A DNA stretch of 64,000 nt, taken from positions 162,064,063 to 162,128,062 of the forward strand of contig BTPG01000007.1 of assembly GCA_036245525.1 (NCBI GenBank). Reading direction: 5' to 3'. Origin of the DNA: Semisulcospira habei. Lineage: Eukaryota > Mollusca > Gastropoda > Semisulcospiridae. The notes below the pieces were generated by a model. That model worked only from the letters and a program-made list of their open reading frames with translations, did no database searches and was not told the DNA's origin. Shown piece by piece: positions 1 through 8,652 of this stretch (the first letter of the stretch is position 1; each line of letters begins with the position of its first letter). Made by a program: the position numbers and the translations under genes.

Positions 1-250
1 CGAGAGCGGCGAGATCAGCGCCGAGAGGTATGCTCGTCTGATCGATAGATGTGCGGTGTCCGGCTCCGAGCCAGTGCGCAAGGGGACACCGGAATCCCTG
101 CAGCGCTGTGCAAAGAGTCGTGGTGTGACGACCTATGGCAACACTGAGGCGCAAAGGTGCAGGTGGGCAAGGCCACACCTGGCTGATCGGTAACCACGCC
201 AGGGTCTTTTGGGTGCCGGTGTCCCATCCCCCAAGGGAGAGGGGGAAGTG

Positions 251-632
251 GCCGCGAGTGACCCATCTCCGTAGAGCAGGTGCGCGGGACTGATAGACCC
301 CGCCAGTGACCTGTGTCCGTAGAGCGGGTGCGCGGGACTGATAGACGCCACGAGTGACCCATCTCCGTACAGCGGGTGCACGGGAAGGATAGATGCTGCG
401 AGTGACCCGTCTCTGTAGAGCGGGTGTGTGGGAAGGATAGACGCCGCGAGTGACCTGTCTCTGTAGAGCAGGTGCGCGGGAAGGATAGACGCCGCGAGTG
501 ACCTGTCTCTGTAGAGCAGGTGCGCGGGAAGGATAGATGCCGCGAGTGACCCATCTCCGTAGAGCAGGTGCGCGGGACTGATAGACGCCGCGAGTGACCT
601 GTCTCCGTAGAGCGGGTGCGCGGGATTGATAG
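251..632. repeat. 48-bp minisatellite, about 8 copies
   Basis: Head-to-tail units of 48 bp containing GCGAGTGACC and GTAGAGCAGGTGCGCGGGA, with scattered substitutions. For example, identical phases recur at 443 and 491. Because 48 is divisible by three, the array stays open in two antisense frames and produces 16-residue periodic translations. I see no start context, splice site or homology, so I treat these as non-coding. Bases 1-250 beside it contain nothing I recognise. Confidence 0.85.
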
Positions 633-650
633 TAAACGGCGCTCCATAGA

Positions 651-859
651 CTTCACTTACGCCTGTCACCCCTACCTGGGTATAGGCCGTCGACGAGAGA
701 ACTCCAGCAACTCCTGTCCTGTGCTTCTCCTTCGATTCTACTCCAGATGGTTCCCAGTCTCTTGATGTCTGCTTGGAGGTCTTGACGCCAGGAGTTTCTC
801 GGCCTACCTCTTTTCCTCTTTCCCTGGGGGTTCCATGACAATGCCTGCCTAGTGATACT
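651..859 (-). mobile_element. RTE-like LINE 3' fragment with target-site duplication
   Basis: On the minus strand 841-653 translates to a basic stretch (GKRKRGRPRNSWRQDL, then IKRLGTIW and DRSCWSSLVDGL). This matches the conserved C-terminal tail of many LINE reverse-transcriptase polyproteins, and the 3' end reads GACAGGCGTAAGTGAAG. The fragment is bracketed by the 13-base direct repeat GGCGCTCCATAGA at 638-650 and 860-872, as expected for a target-primed, 5'-truncated insertion. Family assignment (RTE-like) is by resemblance only. Confidence 0.75.
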
Positions 860-900
860 GGCGCTCCATAGAGCAAGAATGAAATGGATCGGAAAAGCAC

Positions 901-1443
901 TTACCTCCCACAGCAGAAGGGACAGCGTCCGTCGCCTTGGTCGGGGGGATAGGAGAAGATAACCGCAAGGGTCCCGTCACCAGTGAGCGGGAGTGCAGTG
1001 TACGGGAGCGAACGGAGTCTGGGGGCCGAACGTGCCTGGACGAACCAGCAAATGCGGCCGAGTTGGGAGGGGCTGGAGGAACCAGAGCCGCAGAAGAAGG
1101 GATGGGGCGCTGGCGACGATAAAAACTGCACATCTGAGACCAACGGTCCTCTTCCCAAACGGAGCATGTAGCGCTTTTTGTTATCAGAAGCACAGCCCGA
1201 ACAAGATAGGCATCTAAAATGTAAATCCGTCGGCCACTGGAAGTCGCTGCAGGTGGGACAAGTTCGGAGTTGGCTACTGCAACAAATGATGTAAACAAAG
1301 GATAACCGCGCGGGACTTGGGGCCATGAAGTCAAGAACACGACCGTTGCAACCGACCGACGGAGACGAAGTCGAAAAGAAAGGCCAAAACGCCCTAATTC
1401 CACGGAAATTGCCCCAGTAAGCTGTAATCGCTGGGCGAGACAA
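901..1443 (-). pseudogene. DIRS-like gag segment, zinc-finger remnant
   Basis: A 180-residue minus-strand open frame contains CPTCSDFQWPTDLHFRCLSC followed by SGC, a cysteine-histidine cluster like the small zinc finger near the N terminus of DIRS-type retrotransposon ORF1 proteins. A closely similar cluster (CGDFQWPSDVHAVCLPCAGC) occurs at about 57770 on the plus strand, in the large element at the other end of the window, so this is a repeat-family protein and not a host gene. No reverse transcriptase or recombinase remains within this copy in the window. Confidence 0.6.
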
Positions 1444-1589
1444 TGTCCGAGGCCTTACCTGGCCATCGGGAGAAGATCTAAACCGACAAGAAAGAACGAA
1501 GAAGACGAGGAAACACGGAGACCGAAATAAGTGAACCGAACAAAATGGCAGCTAAGTATAGAACTGGTAATAACGGACTCTCGTGAGAT

Positions 1590-1760
1590 TGAGAAGGGAG
1601 GCTATCCGGAGGATAGGGAGGTCACTCAGGGGATTGGGTAGCTGCTTGCTAGAGTTACGTCCCTGGTTGTGTAGCAACACACAACAATTTTGGAGGCTGA
1701 AATTGACAGGCTAAATATGTCTTCCTATCAGTAATACCATCGGTAACGTTTTTGAAGAAA
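1590..1760 (-). repeat. DIRS-like terminal repeat, copy 1
   Basis: This segment (GGGAGG...TCACTCAGG...TGGTTGTGTAG...CTTCCTATCAG...ATACCATCGGTAA...GAAGAAACAAA) is a diverged relative of the inverted terminal repeats at 3185-3408 and 6418-6605. It lies just upstream of the minus-strand gag segment, so it is probably the 5' end of that element. Confidence 0.55.
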
Positions 1761-2042
1761 CAAAGGCACTGACATGCTGATCAAAATTGCGCATATTTTG
1801 GGGTTGTTTTGTAAGTTCATCCAATCTGCTCTAAAACACTACACAAGGAGATGGATAGACCATGATAGTTAATGGTGGAACCAAAATGGATCTGGTATTT
1901 CTGGGGGTAGGTGGGGAGAGGAGATGGGGAAGGGAGGGGGTGTCACAAAGGAGGGGTGTGGTGGAAATTGGGCTTTGAAAACAAAATCAAGAGGTACAAA
2001 GCTAACCAACTAAATGTATCCAATGCTTTTCTTGATGCTAAC
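1761..2042. other. Unassigned intergenic DNA
   Basis: AT-rich sequence with a purine-rich stretch around 1905-1975. No coding exon, repeat family or RNA gene recognised. Confidence 0.5.
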
Positions 2043-2122
2043 TTAACCCTTAGTGGTCAATAATGCTTTTTGTCACAATGATTCCTGAAGAAATCAACAT
2101 GACAAAAAAGCTAAAGGGTTAA
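2043..2122. mobile_element. TTAA hairpin MITE, family C
   Basis: Starts TTAACCCTTAG and ends CTAAAGGGTTAA. The arms contain CTTTTTGTCACAATGATTCC and a diverged complement, with a centre near GAAGAAATC. Size 80 bp. Family C has TTAA at both ends and CCC/GGG just inside, the signature of piggyBac-type cut-and-paste elements. Confidence 0.7.
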
Positions 2123-2402
2123 TCTCAAATTTAAAGCAAAACTGTACATTACAGAAATTACAGATTCAAATGAGGGTCAAACAAGCCATTTTCTTTTCAC
2201 TGCACAATCTGCTTTCAATATCCTTAGGGCTCAATCTCAAGTTTCTTCATGAAGCGCACTAAAATGTCAAGCTTGTAAAAACATAAAGACCACAGATATT
2301 GACCCACACAAACACTTCGCGCCAAAAGCAAGTTCTGCAGTGAAGTAGTTCGAGATATCATTTTTGCTTCATTTTTTTACGACACGGGCATCAAAATACT
2401 TC

Positions 2403-2608
2403 TTAACCCTTATTCGGAATACACCAGAGTATGAAAAAATAGTTCACGGGTAGTGCAAGAATAGCTTGGCATCTCTAGGCACCGAGCTATTTTGGCACCA
2501 CCCTTGAACTAAAGCCATTGGTCTATATCCTTATCTGTAAGTACTATAATGTAGCTTGCATATGGCAGTGTACACATTTGAAGCTTTTAGCCTCAGCATA
2601 TGGGTTAA
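2403..2608 (+). mobile_element. TTAA hairpin MITE, family B
   Basis: A 206-bp element from TTAACCCTTATTCGGAATAC to CAGCATATGGGTTAA. It carries the imperfect central hairpin (GTTCACGGGTAGTGCAAGAATAGC and its complement) and the family-B right flank CCATTGGTCTATATCCTTATC. It closely matches the copies at 13040, 28337 and 34729 (reverse). Confidence 0.8.
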
Positions 2609-3184
2609 TGAATGCAATTCAATGTGTCCTCTCTAAATAGTTTCTTGTACTATAAAGAGAAATAACTAAATATAAGCCCTTTATCTTCAAAAAGTAATTT
2701 GTTAAATTTCAAACGATAAAGTCTGCAGAATTCTTAAACATGCAGTGAAACCTGAACAGCAAAACACAATCTGCCTGTTATTTCAACACACTCACCCCCC
2801 AAAAAAAATCAAAATTCAATTCAGTCACCATGCAAATTGCCAAGTTAAGAGCCTAAAGGAAAAACACTGCCTTTCAATTTTGCTTAACCATATGAAAATA
2901 ACAAGTATGGTAAAGCCCTCATGGCTCACATGCATGACCGTGACAGTTCTCAGAACTGTGACAGGTCACACAAATGAGCAAGTGTTAAGGTATCTTGATA
3001 TAATTACAGAGGTTGGTCACAGCACCTGAAACATGATTTTTAAAACATGTATTGACCTCATGACCTTTTCTAGTGGTCAACCAAATCTAGTATTTATTGA
3101 AAGGTCTCATCAGCAACTAACTTTTATGCTGGGTTTAATTGAAAATGTAAAAAATGACAGGGGAAAAATTCTACCAAAAAATGT
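2609..3184. other. Unassigned intergenic DNA
   Basis: AT-rich, with short open frames lacking codon structure or homology. I see nothing in it that can be named. Confidence 0.5.
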
Positions 3185-3204
3185 ATTTTTCTCTAAAATG
3201 TATT

Positions 3205-3408
3205 TTTTTTTAAAAATACTTACTGATGGCATGACTAATAGGAAGGTATACTTAGCTTACCAATTTCAGCCTAAGCATCCGTTGTGTACACTACACAACC
3301 AGGGAGGCAACTCCAGGGAGTCGTTACCAAGAAACCCTGAGTGGCCTCCCTTCCCTCCCTATCCTGTCACGTGCTCGGGAGTCTCCCGCCAGTCTTTGCC
3401 TTAGCTCA
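3205..3408 (+). repeat. Inverted terminal repeat (3' side of DIRS copy 2)
   Basis: Reads ACTTACTGATGGCATGAC, AATAGGAAGG, ACTACACAACCAGGGAGG, CCTTCCCTCCCTATCC. It is the reverse complement of 6418-6605 with a few differences. Confidence 0.75.
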
Positions 3409-3984
3409 ATAGCGGCAAGCGGGACAGGAGGGAGGGACCTCTGAGTCATGCCATCGGTGAGTTGTTTTTTTTTTTTAAATACATTTTAGAGAAAAATACA
3501 TTTGTTTTCTCAAACCTCTTATTGATGGCATGACTAATAGGAAGAATAGCGAATAAGAGGAGGGTGCCGCCCCCTATGCCATCTCCCTGCGTTAAGTCGC
3601 AAGGAACAATTGCACCCCTTGTGCGTTAAGGCATTGAGGCCCTCCCCCCCCCCCACCCCATGTGCCCACTCCCGACGATTTCAGCTAAGTGTGCCCTACG
3701 GCGCCACAGCGGTGCCGGGAAGGAGTGCTGCGCCGCCGAGATGTGCCCCCCAGCACGACAGCGTCTGCGCGGAGATGTCACGTCTGCCCGGAGCAAAGGG
3801 CAGGAATAGGCGAGAGAGCGCTGTCTGAGTGGCTTCACTCTGCACAGGTAGATTCAACGCCCAACGGGGTCCTGCTGATGAGACTCCCGGGACTGGACCG
3901 TCCCCTTGAGCGGGCAGAAGGTAAGCACCAGCGGTGCGGCAGCAGGCGGGTGATTATGACCAGGAAGTGAGTTCCATAAATAGG

Positions 3985-4545
3985 CACCCGCGTACAAAAG
4001 GCTGGATTTAAACAAGTCAATTCGAGGCCGTTCAATGGCGAGACTGTTCCTCGCGAGTGTTGTAAACCCTTTCGCTCTCAGTGAAAAGCTTAGTCAGGTA
4101 GAGGGGGGCTTTCCCGTTCAGTGCTTTGTGCATAAGTACGCACTTATTTAACTTAAGGTGTTGATGTAAAGGAAGAAGCCCTGTTGACTGAAGCTTTTTC
4201 TCCAAAGTTAGAGAGGGGATTGGGAGGATCAGTTTAACTGCTCGCTTGTATAGAGAATTAATCCTCTTAAGGTTAGCCTCACTACAGCCGTCCCAAATAG
4301 TAGATGCGTAGTCAATGTGAGGTTTTATGTAGGAGTTGAAAAATAGCTTACGTGTCTTAGTATCAATGATACATTTTAATCTTGACAGTAAAAATAGCTT
4401 CTTTGATAATGTTTTTCCTAGTTGTGTAAGATGGGGGCAACCAGCAGTTGTTCATCAACAATTACCCTGAGGAGACGATATTCCTTGACTTACTCAATAG
4501 TAACTGAATCAAAAGAGAGGCTAGGAGAGGCTCCAACAGTCTGAG
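3985..4545 (-). mobile_element. Non-LTR retrotransposon RT C-terminal fragment
   Basis: Minus-strand translation from about 4450 to 4036 is an open, recognisable reverse-transcriptase C-terminal region. Landmarks are FFNSYIKPHIDYASTIWDGC, then LKRINSLYKRAVKLI, LLPLHQHLKLNKCVLMHKAL and APLYLTKLF, ending in a stop. The motif IKPHIDYAS...W with HK.L....P.YL is typical of jockey/CR1-group LINEs. Further upstream VKEYRLL and LGKTLSKKLFLLSRLK continue the homology with one frame disturbance. It is a 5'-truncated copy nested in the DIRS-like element. Confidence 0.8.
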
Positions 4546-4762
4546 TTGAGCCATGTCAACACCCAGGACAAGTCCTAGCGTTGGACCAGCGAGCGGGAGA
4601 CTGACCGCTGCAGGTCTGGGTGCGCCAATACGTCAGAGAGGTCCTTGCAGGCCCCAGGGTCAGGCCGTCCCAAGTGGCGATAAGTGCCTGCTAACATGGC
4701 CTGGTACCTCTGATAGCGATGGGGCCAAGCTCTGCTGGACAAAGAGACACCGAAGAATTCGG

Positions 4763-5486
4763 CTAGCTGGGAAGTAAGCAGATATGTGGGGGAGCGCAGC
4801 ACGCCAGAGCCCCAGGGCTGGAGGGCCCGCCACTAAACTCATAGACGATTCGGGTAGGACCTCTGCGTGCCGCTGCGATAGCTCCCACCGCTGCACTCGA
4901 GAAGCCTCTTGCGGCGCGGGCCTGCCGCGCACCTCCATGCGTGTAGTAGCAGGTGGGTGGCAAGATCCTGCCTGGGCCGCACGAGCCGTGAGCACCTGGG
5001 TACCAAGACAGAAGGCGGAATGCGTGCGCTGGCAGGCCGTCCCAAGGAATGTAGAGCGCGTCTACTGCCCCGGCCAGTGGTTCCGGAAGGGCGAGATGAG
5101 GAGAGCGAGCGGTCAGGTCTACCTTGAGGTAAGGAAGTCGATCATGGGAGACTCCCAACGTGTGCAGAGTAGTCGGAGAAACCGGGCGAAGGGCCCACTC
5201 TATGCGGAGAAGCCGGCCGCGACGCGAGACGAGAGTCCGCGAGAACAATCCGGAGACCCAGGAAGTGCCGAGCTCTGAGGGCGATGTCCTGATCTCTGCG
5301 CCCCATGAGGACCTGGTACAAGAGGTTGCAGAGGGAGGGTGAGCGCATCCCACCCTGGTTCTGTAAGTAGGGCCCTACCACGGGAAATGTGCCAGGGCCA
5401 GCCATAATCTCACTGAGGGGGGAGGGGGGGCCGTTTGTGTCACAAGTCCACCCGGAGGCCCAGGCCGAAAGGGGGACATACAGCAT
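4763..5486 (-). pseudogene. DIRS-like polyprotein fragment (RNase H region)
   Basis: Two overlapping minus-strand frames together cover a region resembling the end of DIRS-type RT/RNase H. The upstream frame has CNLLYQVLMGRRDQDIALRA and HFLG..IVLADSRL. The downstream frame has RRGRLLRIEWAL and LAGAVDALYIPWDGLPAHAF. The shift between frames lies near 5230-5350, so this copy is broken. Homology is by pattern recognition. Confidence 0.55.
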
Positions 5487-5797
5487 GGGCGCCCTAGGCC
5501 ATAAAAAGTCCTACACTTGGCGCAGATTTTCGTCTGAGCACTGCAACAGAGAACAAAAGCGCACAGAGGCCGCGCATGGCATCCCCCTAGGCGACGTGAA
5601 CCGAGTTCACGGACGACTCAGCCCGAGGCATCGTCCACCTTGTAGCTCTGTTAAATTGTGGAATGAGCGAGTGAGTGAATGTGAGCAGCCCTTGAGGTGG
5701 CAAGACAAATTTTGCTATATAGCAACAAGAAAGTTATCTTGAATCTTGAATGTCCATCAAGACCATTTTCCACGGCCATTGCCACCAGCCGGCCCAA

Positions 5798-6185
5798 TTG
5801 ATTGATTGATTGTACATTGCTTAACGTCCCGACAGCAACAAGGCTTTCTCAGGACGTGCCTGCACTGCTTGTGAAAAAAATAAACTAAACAGAACATTGA
5901 ATGTATGTCGCCAGCCGGTCAAACACATTAAATAAACCTAACACATGGGGCCTAAATAAAGCCAAGACCATTTAGCAACACACATCCAATATCAAGAGCT
6001 ACAGGCAGTGCAGACAGTAGGGAGAGTTTTAAAAAGGCAAATACAGGTGAATGGACAAAGGGTAGACAGAAACACATGCCCCAGAATAGAGAAAAACCCA
6101 CCCTGTGGGGCTGACCAGGGTGACCCTGGGAACTAAAAAATACCTAACCCCACCCAAGTCCCCCAGGGCAGACCCGGGTGGGGGG
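5798..6185 (-). mobile_element. 388-bp SINE-like retroposon, copy 1
   Basis: On the minus strand it begins GGGTCTGCCCTGGGGG and ends GTTAAGCAATGTACAATC with an (ATCA)n tail. It is flanked by the direct repeat CCAGCCGGCCCAA at 5785-5797 and 6186-6198. Related copies lie at 20267, 26576 and 29129. A tandem-repeat tail plus target duplications of 8-15 bp point to LINE-type retrotransposition. I see no convincing pol III A/B boxes, so it may be a 5'-truncated non-coding LINE tail and not a true SINE. Confidence 0.8.
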
Positions 6186-6417
6186 CCAGCCGGCCCAAGA
6201 ATCCCGCCGGCTGTGTGGTATTAACTGAGGCCTTACCTTGCCAAAAACAGTGAAGCTGCTAGGTAAACCCCCCCAGCAGGAAAGGAACTGCTGTGGTAAT
6301 CACCCAGATGCCTCTCCTGCGAGGGTAATCCAAACGGGTTCACAACCGGTAGTCCAAGGACACACAGCCAAAGCTATCCTTGAAGGCTGAATCCAACTGT
6401 TCACGGTGAGCTAAGCG

Positions 6418-6605
6418 TAAAGACTGGCGGGGGAATCCCAAGCACGTTACCGGATAGGGAGGGAAGGGAGGCCACTCAGGGTTTCTTGGTAACGACTCCC
6501 TGGAGTCGCCTCCCTGGTTGTGTAGTGTACACAACGAATGCTTAGGCTGAAATCGCTAAGTATACCTTCCTATTAGTCATGCCATCGGTAGAGTTTTGAG
6601 AAAAC
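6418..6605 (-). repeat. Inverted terminal repeat (5' side of DIRS copy 2)
   Basis: Contains GGATAGGGAGGGAAGGGAGG, ACTCAGGGTTTCTTGGTAAC, CCTCCCTGGTTGTGTAGTG, CCTTCCTATTAGTCATGCC and ATCGGTAGAGTTTTGAG. It is the reverse complement of 3205-3408. Confidence 0.75.
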
Positions 6606-6777
6606 AAAATTTTAATATGCATTTTACCAACATTTGTAAACATGTGATGACCCTTGACCTTTCAGAGGGGCCACCCAAAGAAGCATGTTTTAAGGTTTTT
6701 TCATCGTGTACATGTATCTCTGTACAAGTTTGGCTTAGAAGTTGAAATAGCATTGAAAGACCACTTTTGCCAAAATA

Positions 6778-7459
6778 CAGTGGAGTCCAGTTAACACGAA
6801 CTCGCTTTACATGAATTTCCGGTTAACACGAACCGTTTTTGCATTCCCGGCCGATGGCCTTCTTATTCTGTATTAAAATTTCACTGATAACATGAAATTT
6901 CGCTTTACACGAAGCTGGTTTCGGTTCCCAACAAGGGCATTTTCACTATTATTCACCTGTTTAACACGAACACAGATTTCATTCATCGAAAACCAATTCA
7001 CGTGTCGCTCTCGCGCTGTGGAGTACACATGACAAATCAGAGTGAACTCTAGTCTGTGATTGGCTGAATGGCCTTCGGCTGTTGTAATCCGTCTTTTCAT
7101 TGGCTAGCATTTCTGAACTGTATTCATGTTGCATCATTCGTGTACCAACACAACCCTTTTACCGATGTGGGATTGTACTTCAGCCTGTGCTGCTTTTACC
7201 TGATGGATTGTAACTTACTATGGATTTTACCTGATAGATTTTACATTAAATATGTGAGCTGAACACGTTTCCTTGTGTTTTCCTAGCGAGCTGAAGGTAT
7301 GCACATAAAGTACGATAATGTGCACTTTTAACCTCGTCTTACACACTTTCTCCTTGAGGGCCGTGATCAATTTTTAGGCCATATTGGTTAACATGAAATA
7401 CGTTTAACATGAAGTGATTTTCCGTGTCCCCAGAAATTCGTGTTAAGCGGACTCCACTG
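6778..7459. mobile_element. Pogo/Tigger-like non-autonomous DNA transposon
   Basis: The 682-bp element has terminal inverted repeats CAGTGGAGTCCAGTTAACAC (left) and GTTAAGCGGACTCCACTG (right), immediately flanked by TA on both sides. CAGTG ends, TA target duplication and internal GTTAACACGAA subrepeats fit the pogo/Tigger branch of Tc1/mariner. No transposase frame remains. Confidence 0.8.
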
Positions 7460-7971
7460 TATGACTGGGTTTGTTTTTTTTTGGTTTTTTTTTGTTTTTT
7501 TTTGGGGGGGGTTACCTATTTATTGACCTTATGTTACCTTGACCTTTAAGAGGTCACTCAAATTGGTACAATGTATGTCTACAAAGGCCAAAATGGAAGT
7601 CTAAAACTCAAATTTGTCTGAGAAAATGCCAATGTTGTGGTTTACCACAGATGGACAGATGCAGAATGACCCATTACACAGCGTTATTCACTGTTGCTAC
7701 TGTACGTAAGCCAGAAATATCATACGTTCAACACCATAACCAACTGACTGTCCAATGGTTAATGGAAACATATACCTCTGGGCACATGCTAATCTAAAAT
7801 AAAATATAAAACTGTTAACAGCATACATACAAAACTCCCCCAAAGGAAACAATGCAGATCACATTCACAAATAAGAACGACAAACGCTTTGTGCACAGGT
7901 CTGTGATTTTGGACCTTACAGCTCAAGAGCCATAAGGCCCACAATCACAAACCAGCACACATCTGTCACTG
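7460..7971. other. Intergenic DNA with T/G homopolymer runs
   Basis: Contains a (T8-9 G)n stretch at about 7468-7511 ending in eight G. Otherwise AT-rich DNA with no recognisable feature. The missing 3' exons of the DHHC gene were looked for here and in 1-7460 and not found. Confidence 0.5.
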
Positions 7972-8032
7972 TTAACCCTTTGGCTGTTGGTAATGATTTT
8001 TCAAAAATCATTACCAACAGCCAAAGAGTTAA
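7972..8032. mobile_element. TTAA hairpin MITE, family C, 61-bp near-perfect palindrome
   Basis: TTAACCCTTTGGCTGTTGGT then AATGATTTTT, followed by the complement ending CCAAAGAGTTAA. The symmetry extends outward through TCACTG/CAGTGA. This is one of the shortest family-C derivatives; it lacks the usual ATTCCTGCAGGAAT centre. Confidence 0.8.
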
Positions 8033-8184
8033 CAGTGACAAAGTTAGCATGCACCTTTTCCAGAGGACACGTTCACTTACTGTCCTGCAATGCATAAAAT
8101 CATCCTTGCGTTATTTTTTTAACACATTGGTTCTGTTATTAATTTTGAAGGGAACTGTACAATCAGAAAGATCTCTGTCAACCC

Positions 8185-8310
8185 ATTTAACCCCAATGCA
8201 ATACAGCAGGAGATGGTTGTACCATGACAATTCAAGGGTAGTTCCAGGTTAGCTTGGTGCCATCAGGCATTCATCAGGCGCCATCTTCTACAACTGGTAC
8301 ACAGAATTTA
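8185..8310. mobile_element. Family A hairpin MITE, partial
   Basis: Contains AACCCATTTAACCCCAATGC, CAGCAGGAGATGG, CAATTCAAGGGTAGTTCCAG and GTTAGCTTGGTGCCATCAGG. The right half is deleted or diverged, although CTACAACTGGTACA of the family-A right flank remains. Confidence 0.6.
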
Positions 8311-8560
8311 CATACAATGAGAATTTATGCCTCTTCCAGATGGAATAGGCTGGCTGAGGTGCTGTTCTTTTTCAACCCAAATCTAAAATCACCAGGACTG
8401 AAGACTGTCACTTGCTTATTTTGCATTGATTTCTCACGCAACCTGCTATCAATACCAATCTGAGGTACACATGTGTTGGTCTGTGATTTTGGACCATAAG
8501 GCCTGCAGCCATAAGGTTCAATATCACAGACCAGTGCATATTTGACGACGACATACTCAC

Positions 8561-8652
8561 TTTGGCCAGTGTGGGCCACATATAACGTAACTGCAGTTTG
8601 TACAACACCCTCTGTGAAAAGGGTTCAACCCTCCTTTAAATTTTCCTGTGAC
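8561..8652 (-). CDS. ZDHHC5/8: DHHC gene, exon 6
   Basis: Acceptor CTGTTGCAG and donor GTGAGTATG. It encodes [20 protein letters not shown] through GPHWPK, residues 217-246, the PaCCT region after the fourth membrane segment. It ends with two bases of a split codon, so at least one further exon must exist. Confidence 0.9.

Larger units (their letters stand above)
3185..6605 (-). mobile_element. DIRS-like retrotransposon, copy 2, heavily rearranged
   Basis: The ends carry an inverted repeat of about 200 bp. The plus-strand sequence GGCATGACTAATAGGAAGG...CTACACAACCAGGGAGG...CCAAGAAACCCTGAGTGGCC (3225-3408) reappears reversed at 6418-6590. Inside, on the minus strand, lies a fragment resembling the RNase H region of DIRS-type polyproteins (4763-5486). 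Inverted rather than direct terminal repeats with DIRS-like coding fragments support a DIRS-group assignment. A LINE fragment and a 388-bp retroposon have inserted into it. Exact outer ends are uncertain. A second partial end-like sequence at 3430-3560 shows local duplication. Confidence 0.6.

Noticed and set aside
15..900. Long antisense frames of 213 and 255 codons with 16-residue repeats
   Set aside because: Generated by the 48-bp minisatellite, whose period is a multiple of three; no start or splice support.
901..1443. Host zinc-finger gene
   Set aside because: The same cysteine cluster recurs at 57770 inside a repeat with inverted terminal repeats, so it belongs to a transposable element.
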